Assembly: GCA_900313545.1 (NCBI GenBank)
Contig: OMRS01000232.1
Span: forward strand, 1-5,375
DNA: 5,375 bases
Direction: 5' to 3'
From: an uncultured Eubacteriales bacterium
Lineage (GTDB): Bacteria > Bacillota_A > Clostridia > Christensenellales > Aristaeellaceae
Shown one piece after another: positions 1 through 5,330 of this stretch; the stretch's first letter is position 1, and every line of letters begins with the position of its first letter. A program made the translations under genes and the position numbers. Under the pieces are notes generated by a model. It searched no databases. It was not told the DNA's origin and saw only the letters and a program-made list of their open reading frames with translations.

Positions 1-20
1 ATGAAATGCGCGAGGAGTGA

Positions 21-203
21 CCCTGAGGGGCGCCCCCGCGAGGCGGAACGGACCGGGCCCGGCGGATGTTCCCTGCAAAAGAGGAGGGGACCTGCCGGGC
101 CCGCGCGCTGTCCGGGAATCCGGCCCGCCCGGACCGGGGCGCGGGAGGGCAGTCCCCGGGGCACGCCAGGGTCAAAAGGACATCAGAAAGTGAGGGAAAC
201 AGC
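21..203. other. GC-rich spacer before the first gene
   Basis: I see no convincing gene here. The stretch is very GC-rich and contains short perfect palindromes (GGGGCGCCCC at 27-36, CCGGGCCCGG at 53-62) and small inverted repeats such as TCCGGG at 111-116 with CCCGGA at 128-133, and CCGGGG at 134-139 with CCCCGG at 154-159. No T-run follows any of them, so none looks like a standard terminator. I could not find a sigma-A-like promoter, so the promoter of the plus-strand genes may lie left of the window or be too divergent to recognise. Confidence 0.4.
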
Positions 204-557
204 ATGCTGAAAGTGTATTGCTACAGCCGGTGCACCACCTGCAAAAGGGCGCTCAGGTGGCTGGATGAAAACGGCATCGCCTGTGAAACGGTCGACATCA
301 AAGCGGACCACCCGGATGAGGAGGCGCTGCGGAAATTCCATTCCTTAAGCGGCCTTCCGCTCAAACGGTTCTTCAATACCAGCGGCATCCCCTACCGGGA
401 GATGGGTCTGGCCAAACGGCTCGCGGGCATGAGCGAGGACGAGCAGCTTGCCCTGCTGGCGACGGACGGCATGCTGGTCAGGCGCCCGCTGGCCGTCGGC
501 GACGATTTCGTGCTGACCGGCTTTAAGGAAGAGGAATGGAAGGCCAGACTGCTGTAA
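204..557 (+). CDS. ArsC/Spx-family thioredoxin-fold protein (YffB-like)
   Basis: A 117-residue protein, the usual length for the ArsC/Spx/YffB family. The redox motif C10-TT-C13 sits at the end of the first beta strand (MLKVYCYSRCTTCKRAL), and the family's Arg-Pro signature appears as R93-R94-P95-L96 ahead of the last strand. The central segment KRFFNTSG (54-61) followed by a helix rich in acidic residues is also typical. Known members are glutaredoxin-dependent arsenate reductases, RNA-polymerase-binding Spx regulators, or uncharacterised thiol reductases. The CxxC pair fits the Spx/YffB side better than classical single-cysteine ArsC. The ATG at 204 is chosen because GTGAGGGA lies just upstream (190-197) and the fold begins directly after it; the same frame is open further left but reads as low-complexity, GC-driven sequence. 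The next gene starts 65 nt downstream with no terminator between, so co-transcription is likely. The fold is secure. Whether it acts on arsenate, on RNA polymerase or on another thiol is not. Confidence 0.9.
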   Translation: MLKVYCYSRCTTCKRALRWLDENGIACETVDIKADHPDEEALRKFHSLSGLPLKRFFNTSGIPYREMGLAKRLAGMSEDEQLALLATDGMLVRRPLAVGDDFVLTGFKEEEWKARLL

Positions 558-622
558 CGGGGTGCCCGGAGACGATGAACCGGGAGCGCTTCACGACGGA
601 CAATCAAAGGAGAACGACAATC

Positions 623-1459
623 ATGAGAATCGCAGTCACTTATGAAAACGGAAACGTATTTCAGCATTTCGGACACACGGAAACCTTCAAGGTCTATGAG
701 GTCGAGGACGGACGGATCGTCAGCTCCTCGATCGTCGGCTCGGACGGGACGGGGCATGGCGCGCTGGCCGGACTGCTGAGCGACAGGGGGATCGATGTGC
801 TGATCTGCGGAGGCATCGGCGGCGGGGCCCAGGCGGCGCTTTCCGAAAAAGGCATCGGGCTGTGCGCCGGTGCGTCGGGGAATGCGGATGAGGCGGTCGC
901 GGCGTATCTTCGCGGAGAGCTTCAAAACACGGGAGCCAACTGTGACCACCACGGCGAAGGGCACGCCTGCGGGGAACACGGCTGCGCGGATCATGGGGAG
1001 CGCGACTGCCAGGGCGGCTGCCATGAGGCGCAGGGAAGGAACATCGGGAAAACCTGCCGCACCCATTACCGGGGGACCTTCAATGACGGCACCCAGTTCG
1101 ACTCGTCCTATGACCGGGGAGAACCGCTGGAATTCGTGTGCGGTGCCGGACAGATGATCAGGGGCTTTGACGCGGCTGTCGCCAATATGGAGGTGGGCGA
1201 GAGCGTGGATATCCATCTGATGCCCTCGGAGGCGTACGGGGACCCGGATCCGGAGGCCGTCTTTACGGTTGAGCTTGGGCAGCTTCCCGGGGCGGAGGGG
1301 CTGTCCGTGGGAGAGCGGGTGTACCTGCAGGACCGGTACGGGCGGCCCTTCCCGGTCAGGGTGACGGCGAAGGACGAAAAGACCATCACCTTTGACGCGA
1401 ACCACGAGATGGCGGGAAAGGAACTGAATTTTCACATCGAGCTCGTCGAGGTGAAATGA
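623..1459 (+). CDS. NifX/NifB-type domain fused to SlyD-like FKBP prolyl isomerase
   Basis: A 278-residue two-domain protein. Residues 1 to about 100 match the dinitrogenase iron-molybdenum cofactor family (NifX/NafY/NifB C-terminal type): MRIAVTYENG start, QHFGHTETF at 14-22, GHGAL at 44-48 and CGGIGGGAQ at 62-70. Residues 107-145 form a metal-binding-looking linker with six Cys (107, 116, 121, 129, 133, 145) and six His (109, 110, 114, 119, 124, 134). Residues 146 to 278 are an FKBP domain of the SlyD type. They show HYRGTFNDGTQFDSS at 148-162, GAGQMIRGF at 174-182, EAYG at 203-206, an insert-in-flap region, and the SlyD closing segment NHEMAGKELNF at 260-270. The conserved FKBP pocket residues Y149, D160, F171, I179 and Y205 are present. 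The ATG at 623 has AAAGGAGA at 605-612. A stand-alone NifX-like protein often ends in such a His/Cys tail, and SlyD normally carries its His-rich tail at the C-terminus; here the metal segment sits between the two domains. No signal peptide, so cytosolic. A role in metal or Fe-S cofactor handling with folding activity is inference. Confidence 0.92.
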   Translation: MRIAVTYENGNVFQHFGHTETFKVYEVEDGRIVSSSIVGSDGTGHGALAGLLSDRGIDVLICGGIGGGAQAALSEKGIGLCAGASGNADEAVAAYLRGELQNTGANCDHHGEGHACGEHGCADHGERDCQGGCHEAQGRNIGKTCRTHYRGTFNDGTQFDSSYDRGEPLEFVCGAGQMIRGFDAAVANMEVGESVDIHLMPSEAYGDPDPEAVFTVELGQLPGAEGLSVGERVYLQDRYGRPFPVRVTAKDEKTITFDANHEMAGKELNFHIELVEVK

Positions 1460-1698
1460 CAGGAGGAATTGCGGGACCCGCAGGGCTTCAGGACAGCAGA
1501 GCCTGAAGAAGGAACGGCGGAAGACGCGTGCGCCGCCTCTGCGGGCCGGGGGACACGGACCCCGTGTCAAGGCAGCGGCTGCCGTGCCTGTCACAGGGAC
1601 CCAGACGCCGCCGGGGGAGAAGGGCATCCGCGGGGCGGATGAGGACCCGTGCAGGCTCCGCATCGGGGCACGGATGCGCGGGAGATCTGGAGGGAAGC
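1460..1698. other. GC-rich spacer with two tandem hairpins
   Basis: There are 239 bases with no supportable gene between the NifX-FKBP and rhodanese genes. Two perfect hairpins lie back to back: GACACGG/CCGTGTC (1552-1558 with 1562-1568, 3-nt loop) and GGCAGC-G-GCTGCC (1571-1583). No T-run follows, so they are not ordinary intrinsic terminators, though they could attenuate or stabilise the message. A good Shine-Dalgarno follows only at the far end, serving the rhodanese. The rhodanese frame is open leftward to about 1528, but that stretch is Arg/Gly-rich and reads as non-coding. Confidence 0.4.
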
Positions 1699-1992
1699 AT
1701 GATCCTGTTTGGAAACATCAGCAAGGGCCTGCAGGAGGTCCGGACGACCCCCGGGGCCGTCCTGGTGGATGTCCGGGAGGCGGATGAGTTCGCCGCCGGT
1801 CACATTCCCGGCGCGGTCAATGCGCCGCTGTCCACCCTCGGCACCGCGGCGCTCCCCATGGACAGGCCGCTGTTCCTTTACTGTCTGCGGGGAATCCGGA
1901 GCAGGCGGGCGGCCGGCATGCTGAGGAAAATGGGGTACACCGCAAGGAGCATCGGCGGGATCAGCGGGTATCAGGGACAAGTGGAACGGTGA
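1699..1992 (+). CDS. Single-domain rhodanese (sulfurtransferase)
   Basis: A 97-residue cytosolic protein covering one rhodanese domain. Visible hallmarks are VLVDVREADEFAAGHIPGAVN at 21-41 (the DVR...E...GHIPGA signature) and the active loop C62-L-R-G65-I-R67-S at 62-68, which matches CxxGxR, followed by the RRAAGMLRKMGY helix and the closing GGISGY at 86-91. The catalytic residue is C62, which in this family carries a persulfide and passes sulfane sulfur to a thiol acceptor such as cyanide, a thioredoxin-like protein or a biosynthetic enzyme. The ATG at 1699 is supported by TGGAGGGA at 1688-1695 and by the fold beginning right there. The stop overlaps a possible GTG of the next gene, but that gene's better start is 30 nt on. 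It lies in the same direction as the CxxC protein and the flavoprotein, consistent with a thiol/sulfur redox group. The physiological acceptor cannot be read from the sequence. Confidence 0.93.
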   Translation: MILFGNISKGLQEVRTTPGAVLVDVREADEFAAGHIPGAVNAPLSTLGTAALPMDRPLFLYCLRGIRSRRAAGMLRKMGYTARSIGGISGYQGQVER

Positions 1993-2006
1993 CAGGACCG
2001 GGTTTC

Positions 2007-2014
2007 AGGGGGGA
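2007..2014 (+). promoter_or_regulatory. Ribosome binding site that decides the flavoprotein start
   Basis: A purine run AGGGGGGA lies 7 nt before the ATG at 2022. An alternative GTG at 1989 overlaps the rhodanese stop and is in frame, but it has no Shine-Dalgarno at a good distance and would add an 11-residue extension unlike the family N-terminus. The ATG at 2022 is therefore preferred. Confidence 0.6.
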
Positions 2015-2021
2015 TACAGCC

Positions 2022-2498
2022 ATGTTCAGGGAAATGATGAGAAAGAAGCAGGCGCTTTCGCGGGAGGAATGCATCTCTATCCTCAGGGATGAGCCGCGGG
2101 GCGTGCTCTGCGTGCTCGGGGACGACGATTACCCCTACGGCATGCCGATGAATCACTACTACTGTGAAGCGGACGGGAAAATCTACTTTCACGGCGGGAA
2201 GAAGGGCCACAAGATCGACGCGATGAAGCGCCATCCCAGGGCGTCATTTTGCGTATATGACCAGGGCTTCCGCAAAGAGGGGGAGTGGGCGCTGAACATC
2301 AGGTCCGTCATCGTGTTCGGCCGCATCGAGTTTATCGGGGATGAGGACAGGGTGCGTGAGATCTCCCGGCTGCTCAGCTACAAGTTTACAAAAGATGAGA
2401 CGTACATCGAAACGGAGATAGAAACCTACGGCCCCGCCACGCTGATGTTCGCGCTTGTTCCGGAGCACATGACGGGCAAGATCGTCAGCGAGTCGTAG
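2022..2498 (+). CDS. NimA-like pyridoxamine 5'-phosphate oxidase-fold flavoprotein
   Basis: A 158-residue protein of the PPOX split-barrel superfamily, NimA-like branch (5-nitroimidazole resistance / pyridoxamine-phosphate-oxidase-related). It begins MFREMMRKKQALSREECISI, the usual short N-terminal helix of this branch. Then come GVLCVLGDDDYPYGMPMNH at 27-45 (first barrel strands), IYFHGGKKGHKIDAM at 54-68 (likely FMN phosphate-binding segment), SFCVYD at 75-80, SVIVFGRIEFI at 95-105, and the C-terminal PEHMTGK at 147-153. Length and motif order agree with the family. Members bind FMN and reduce small electrophiles; most, including this kind, have no proven substrate, so nitroimidazole reduction should not be assumed. 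It is the last gene of the plus-strand group, 29 nt after the rhodanese stop and followed by a strong terminator. Its flavin would fit a reductase role alongside the thiol proteins upstream; that link is inference from position only. Confidence 0.93.
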   Translation: MFREMMRKKQALSREECISILRDEPRGVLCVLGDDDYPYGMPMNHYYCEADGKIYFHGGKKGHKIDAMKRHPRASFCVYDQGFRKEGEWALNIRSVIVFGRIEFIGDEDRVREISRLLSYKFTKDETYIETEIETYGPATLMFALVPEHMTGKIVSES

Positions 2499-2661
2499 GG
2501 AGCGAAGCTCCATACCGGAAGGCCCTGCACAGGGGAGGCGCCGGGGAAATGAGCCGCCCGGCGTTTGGCTGCCCGGGCCATCCGCACGCGGGCGCGGTGC
2601 CCCTCCCCGTCGCCGGGCCGGATGAGCGCCCGGGGAGGGGCATGAGATCACAACAATATAG
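2499..2661. other. GC-rich 3' spacer with small and large inverted repeats
   Basis: No gene is visible. A short hairpin GGAGC-GAA-GCTCC (2499-2511) begins directly after the flavoprotein stop codon. Further on, a perfect 12-bp inverted repeat lies between 2598 and 2642 (listed separately). The intrinsic terminator follows immediately. Confidence 0.4.
2598..2642. repeat. Perfect 12-bp inverted repeat with 22-nt loop
   Basis: TGCCCCTCCCCG at 2598-2609 is the exact reverse complement of CGGGGAGGGGCA at 2631-2642. The arms are almost pure C on one side and G on the other. The loop (2610-2630) contains a competing CCGGGC element that can pair with GCCCGG at 2628-2633. No T-run follows on either strand, so it is not a standard terminator. 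It sits between the end of the plus-strand genes and the real terminator; it may protect the 3' end of the message or be a remnant of a repetitive element. Confidence 0.55.
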
Positions 2662-2700
2662 AAAGCGCCCGCAATCCGGAAACGGATTGCGGGCCTTTGT
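2662..2700 (+). terminator. Strong intrinsic terminator, probably bidirectional
   Basis: A perfect 12-bp stem, GCCCGCAATCCG (2667-2678) and CGGATTGCGGGC (2683-2694), closed by a GAAA tetraloop of the GNRA type, followed by CTTTGTTT on the plus strand. Allowing one bulged base, the stem extends by AAAG/CTTT, so the opposite strand also has a T-rich exit (GCTTTCTATATTG). It lies between two converging operons, ending the flavoprotein gene on the plus strand and probably the rubrerythrin operon on the minus strand. Confidence 0.9.
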
Positions 2701-2734
2701 TTCCCTTGACGGCTTTACACAGAGGAAAAGCGCA

Positions 2735-3898
2735 TCAGTAGTTTTCAGCGTGGATCTCGAAGTAGCTCTGGGGATGGGCGCAGACGGGGCAGACTTCAGG
2801 GGCTTTCGTGCCCACAACGATATGCCCGCAGTTCCGGCATTCCCATACCCTGACCTCGCTTCTGGCAAAGACCGCCTGCATGTCGATGTTCTTCAGCAGC
2901 GCCCTGTAGCGTTCCTCATGGTGCTTTTCAATGGCGCCCACCAGGCGGAATTTGGCCGCCAGTGCCGGGAACCCTTCCTTTTCGGCGGTCACGGCAAAGC
3001 CTTCATACATATCGGTCCACTCATGGTTTTCGCCGTCCGCCGCCGCGGCAAGGTTGTCGGCGGTGGAGCCGATGCCATTCAGTTCCCTGAGCCAGATCTT
3101 TGCGTGCTCCTTCTCATTCTCGGCGGTCTGCAGGAACAGGGCTGCGATCTGTTCAAACCCCTCCTTCTTCGCCTGAGATGCAAAAAAGGTGTATTTGTTG
3201 CGGGCCTGGGATTCTCCGGCAAACGCCGCTTCCAGGTTCTTTTCGGTCTGCGTGCCGGCATACGGATTCGCCTTTGGAGCTTCGCTCTCCACCCTGACGA
3301 ACTTCGAGGCGGGCTGCCTGCAGACCGGGCACCTGAAATCCTCCGGCAGAGGACCTTCATGAATAAATCCGCAGACTGAGCATTTCCAGATTTCCATCGG
3401 TTTTTCCTCCTTTTTTTCCGCAGGTTCATTGAATGAAATGGCATCAAGAAGATAGCTGACGGCTTCCGCGGGGAAGCCGGGCTCCTGGAAGTGACCGGAC
3501 AGCTCCTGAAGAAGGGCGCGCGCATTGCCGCTCTGGGGCAGCATATACCCCGATTCGCGCAGCAGGTCCTCCGCCATGATCCGGTTCGACTTTCTGACCG
3601 CTTCAGCCAGGGGGCCGGGGAGGCCTGCCGCAATCGTCTCCTGTTCCGCCTTGCTGGCGACCAGCTGCCTGAGCGCGGCGATGACTTCGCCGGCTTTGGC
3701 CTGCTGCGGCGGATACTCGCGGGGCACCAGGCTGATGGCTCCGGAGGGACAAGCCTCGGCGCAGGCTCCGCAGCCGACGCATTTTTCGGTGTCGATCACG
3801 CTGTTCTCCGTATCCGACGCCCCTGTAGGACAGACATAGAGACAAAGACAGTCTTTTTCGCACAGCCGGACATTCCGGACCGCGACTTTTTCACTCAT
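2735..3898 (-). CDS. Ferredoxin-rubredoxin-rubrerythrin-rubredoxin fusion
   Basis: A 387-residue multi-cofactor redox protein, probably a peroxide-reducing rubrerythrin with built-in electron donors. Residues 1-66 are a two-cluster ferredoxin: second cluster C40-x2-C43-x2-C46-x3-C50-P, first cluster with unusual spacing C13-x3-C17-x-C19-x3-C23-P. Residues 67-160 are a helical linker that I recognise only as accompanying such ferredoxins. Residues 168-203 are a short rubredoxin (C173xxC176, C190xxC193). Residues 211-340 are the rubrerythrin four-helix diiron domain with ligand candidates E229, E262/H265 (ExxH), E290/E293 (ENHE) and E324/H327 (ExxH). Residues 350-387 are a C-terminal rubredoxin (C354xxC357, C370xxC373). 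The ATG at 3898 has GGAGG 8 nt upstream, inside the end of the preceding gene, whose stop is only 4 nt away; translational coupling is likely. M168 has its own perfect ribosome binding site, so a 220-residue rubrerythrin may also be made. Rubrerythrins reduce hydrogen peroxide with electrons from NAD(P)H via rubredoxin; the electron source here is inferred. Confidence 0.93.
   Translation of the reverse strand: MSEKVAVRNVRLCEKDCLCLYVCPTGASDTENSVIDTEKCVGCGACAEACPSGAISLVPREYPPQQAKAGEVIAALRQLVASKAEQETIAAGLPGPLAEAVRKSNRIMAEDLLRESGYMLPQSGNARALLQELSGHFQEPGFPAEAVSYLLDAISFNEPAEKKEEKPMEIWKCSVCGFIHEGPLPEDFRCPVCRQPASKFVRVESEAPKANPYAGTQTEKNLEAAFAGESQARNKYTFFASQAKKEGFEQIAALFLQTAENEKEHAKIWLRELNGIGSTADNLAAAADGENHEWTDMYEGFAVTAEKEGFPALAAKFRLVGAIEKHHEERYRALLKNIDMQAVFARSEVRVWECRNCGHIVVGTKAPEVCPVCAHPQSYFEIHAENY
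3395..3410 (-). promoter_or_regulatory. Internal Shine-Dalgarno and in-frame ATG at the ferredoxin-rubrerythrin junction
   Basis: Reading the minus strand, GGAGG (3410-3406) is followed after 8 nt by ATG (3397-3395), in frame with the fusion and encoding M168 of it. The residues that follow ([11 protein letters not shown]) are the normal start of a rubredoxin-rubrerythrin protein, and those just before it (EKKEEK) are a charged linker. This looks like either two formerly separate genes joined in frame or one gene giving a long and a short product. Some of the purine richness comes from Lys/Glu codons, so function is not proven. Confidence 0.55.
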
Positions 3899-3902
3899 AT
3901 GC

Positions 3903-4532
3903 TCATCCTCCAATCTTCTCAAATTTGCGGCCGGGCACCCTGCATACCGGGCAAACCTCCGGCGGGTTGCTGCCGATATAAACGAAGCCGCAGATGGTGC
4001 AGACGTAGATCCCCGTGTTTTCAAGCATCGCATCGCCTTCCCGGGCATATCTGGCCAGCAGGGATTTGAGGATGCGCGTCACCTTCCCGCTCCAGGTCAG
4101 GGCGCGAAGTGCGCCGCGGTCGCTGCACTGCGCTGACACGTGGTGGGCGGACGGGAAATTCCTGTTCAAATCATCGTCGATGAGCGCAAGCAGCCGTTCA
4201 AACGACGGATTTGGATCCGCCGGGGCCCGGGATGCAAACCAGTCCGCCAGTTTCCGGAAAGCCGCGGCCTGTTCCGGCTTGTACTGCTTTTCGCATCCTT
4301 TGGCCAGGTTTGAACACAGCGCGCTGGTTTCGGCGGCGGTCAGCGGCTTCATGTCCGCCGGGACGGATGTGCCGGGACCTGCCCCCTTTGACGGTCCGGA
4401 CGCTCCCTCCGGGGCAAAATCCGATTTTGCGGCTCCGCAGAGAGGACATTTCCAGTCCTCCGGGATGTCCGCCCAGGGCGCGTTTTCCGCTTCATCGTAC
4501 ACGTATCCGCAAATGGAACAAACGTATCGCAT
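3903..4532 (-). CDS. Double-rubredoxin protein with central helical domain
   Basis: A 209-residue protein with a rubredoxin at each end. The N-terminal one (residues 3-39) binds iron through C5xxC8 and C29xxC32. It has the short loop form with [11 protein letters not shown]. The C-terminal one (176-204) uses C178xxC181 and C194xxC197. Between them, after a Gly/Pro/Ser-rich linker (42-60), lies a helical segment (about 64-170) with [26 protein letters not shown] and a helix [16 protein letters not shown]. This resembles a rubrerythrin-like helical bundle that has lost its ExxH iron ligands; the resemblance is a judgement by eye. Start choice: AGGAGG (4544-4539) abuts an ATG at 4538, too close to work, and is 6 nt from the ATG at 4532, which is also the natural rubredoxin start ([13 protein letters not shown]). 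It is the second gene of the operon, 18 nt after the regulator, and presumably carries electrons to the rubrerythrin downstream. Confidence 0.92.
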   Translation of the reverse strand: MRYVCSICGYVYDEAENAPWADIPEDWKCPLCGAAKSDFAPEGASGPSKGAGPGTSVPADMKPLTAAETSALCSNLAKGCEKQYKPEQAAAFRKLADWFASRAPADPNPSFERLLALIDDDLNRNFPSAHHVSAQCSDRGALRALTWSGKVTRILKSLLARYAREGDAMLENTGIYVCTICGFVYIGSNPPEVCPVCRVPGRKFEKIGG

Positions 4533-4538
4533 CAGCAT

Positions 4539-4544
4539 CCTCCT
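4539..4544 (-). promoter_or_regulatory. Ribosome binding site of the double-rubredoxin gene
   Basis: AGGAGG on the minus strand (plus-strand CCTCCT). It touches the first ATG (4538) but is 6 nt from the second (4532), so translation should start at the second. Confidence 0.7.
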
Positions 4545-4550
4545 CTCAGG

Positions 4551-5012
4551 TCAGCCGTTCAGGCTTGTTTCACGTCCAATCATCCGTTCCAGAAACGCAT
4601 TGTACAGCCGCAGGTAGCGGGCGGCGTTGCGCCTTTCCTCATCCGTAAGGCCCGTCAGAAACTCATGGTTGATCTGCCTCCATCCGTTGTCTCTCGTTTC
4701 GTGCATTTCATAGATCTCCCTTCCGGCGGGAGTCACGCGGTAATACACTTTCTGATGGTTGCCATCCTGCATATACGGCTCAATCAGCTGCTTGTCTGCC
4801 AGCTTTCGGATCGTTTTGCTGATCGCGCCCTTGGTCAGGCGCAGCGTTTTTGCCAGAAATGTCACATTCGCGTTTTCCGATTCACAGATTGTCTTGAGGG
4901 TATGAAGCTCGGTGGTGCCGTACCCGGGCAGATGATCCGGGTGGGTGATTTCATTGAGGGTTTCCTGCTTTTCCAGGAATTCGGTCATTAACCGAAAGAT
5001 TTCGTCTTCCAT
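4551..5012 (-). CDS. MarR-family winged-helix transcriptional regulator
   Basis: A 153-residue DNA-binding regulator of typical MarR length. An N-terminal dimerisation helix (about 1-22) is followed by the winged helix-turn-helix. The helix pair is NVTFLAKTLRLTKGAISKTI at 49-68 (recognition helix around TKGAISKTIRKL). The wing is at about 78-92 (EPYMQDGNHQKVYYR), then the VTPAGREIYE segment typical of the family, and a C-terminal dimerisation helix rich in Arg/Glu (from about 121). There is one cysteine, C43, so a two-cysteine redox switch within a monomer is not possible, though intersubunit chemistry is. The ATG at 5012 is chosen because the frame upstream is non-coding promoter DNA; GGAAAG (5027-5022) at 9 nt spacing is a modest ribosome binding site. 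It leads the operon with two rubredoxin/rubrerythrin genes, so it probably represses itself and them until an oxidant or another ligand releases it. The signal is unknown. Confidence 0.92.
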   Translation of the reverse strand: MEDEIFRLMTEFLEKQETLNEITHPDHLPGYGTTELHTLKTICESENANVTFLAKTLRLTKGAISKTIRKLADKQLIEPYMQDGNHQKVYYRVTPAGREIYEMHETRDNGWRQINHEFLTGLTDEERRNAARYLRLYNAFLERMIGRETSLNG

Positions 5013-5055
5013 GATGGGCTTCTTTCCGGGTAAAATGATTTGAAATGATGAAAAT

Positions 5056-5084
5056 AGTATAACAAAACTTGTTTCCGTTTTCAA
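5056..5084 (-). promoter_or_regulatory. Sigma-A-type promoter of the MarR-rubredoxin-rubrerythrin operon
   Basis: On the minus strand: -35 TTGAAA (5084-5079), 17-bp spacer, -10 TATACT (5061-5056), with TGT just before the -10 giving an extended TGn element. Each hexamer matches consensus at five of six positions. Transcription would begin near 5049, giving a leader of about 37 nt to the regulator ATG. The surrounding 60 bases are strikingly AT-rich compared with the rest of the window. Confidence 0.85.
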
Positions 5085-5091
5085 CAAGTTT
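5065..5091. promoter_or_regulatory. Probable MarR operator: 9-bp perfect inverted repeat
   Basis: AAACTTGTT (5065-5073) and AACAAGTTT (5083-5091) are exact reverse complements separated by 9 nt. The arms are centred 18 bp apart, about 1.7 helical turns, in the range of MarR dimer sites. The repeat covers the -35 box and most of the spacer of the regulator's promoter, so a bound dimer would block RNA polymerase. Autoregulation is the usual MarR arrangement; the assignment to this regulator is by position. Confidence 0.75.
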
Positions 5092-5330
5092 GTGACCGGC
5101 CGGGAAGGGTGGCCATGACCCGCCCGGAGGATCTCAAACGCCATGCTCCATGGCCAAAGTCCGCTCGGTTCCATCCGTCCATCCCCGTCATTCTCAGAAC
5201 CGTCCTGCGTCAGACACCGGTTTGCCCGCTCACCTTTGATCGGCGCGGTCACGGGAAGCCACGCGCAGTTGGAGAGGGGGGCGCCGGGTGATCCGGATTC
5301 CCTGAGACTGCCCCCCAACGGGCGGCGGAT
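5092..5330. other. Spacer upstream of the MarR operon
   Basis: No gene that I can support. It contains an 8-bp inverted repeat TGGCCATG (5110-5117) with CATGGCCA (5149-5156), and GC-rich sequence towards the right. No tRNA-like or riboswitch-like pattern was recognised. The frames that stay open here give Pro/Arg/Ser-rich translations without family features. Confidence 0.35.

Noticed and set aside
3..20. Possible last codons of an upstream gene (…EMREE, TGA at 18-20)
   Set aside because: Only five codons are visible and any frame could be real this close to the edge; not enough to annotate.
66..203. N-terminal extension of the ArsC/Spx-like protein
   Set aside because: The extension would be Arg/Pro/Gly-rich and unlike the family, whereas the ATG at 204 has a good Shine-Dalgarno and begins the fold directly.
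565..584. CCCGG/CCGGG stem after the ArsC/Spx-like gene as a terminator
   Set aside because: Only 5 bp of stem, a 10-nt loop and no T-run; read-through into the next gene is more likely.
392..1663. 423-codon open frame on the minus strand opposite the NifX-FKBP gene
   Set aside because: It is antisense to a clearly real gene, its translation is Arg/Pro/Ala-rich without family motifs, and I see no ribosome binding site; high GC content keeps this frame open.
1528..1698. N-terminal extension of the rhodanese
   Set aside because: It crosses two perfect hairpins, is Arg/Gly-rich, and the start at 1699 has a clear ribosome binding site.
2549..3379. 276-codon open frame on the plus strand opposite the rubrerythrin
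   Set aside because: It overlaps the terminator and the antisense of conserved rubrerythrin motifs; the translation has no recognisable domain.
5033..5049. Direct repeat AAATGAT spaced 10 bp in the regulator's leader
   Set aside because: Seven AT-rich bases repeated once are easily chance; no link to a binding site can be made.
5110..5156. TGGCCATG/CATGGCCA inverted repeat as a terminator or operator
   Set aside because: The loop is 31 nt, there is no T-run and no promoter beside it; each arm contains the self-complementary TGGCCA, so the match is partly trivial.
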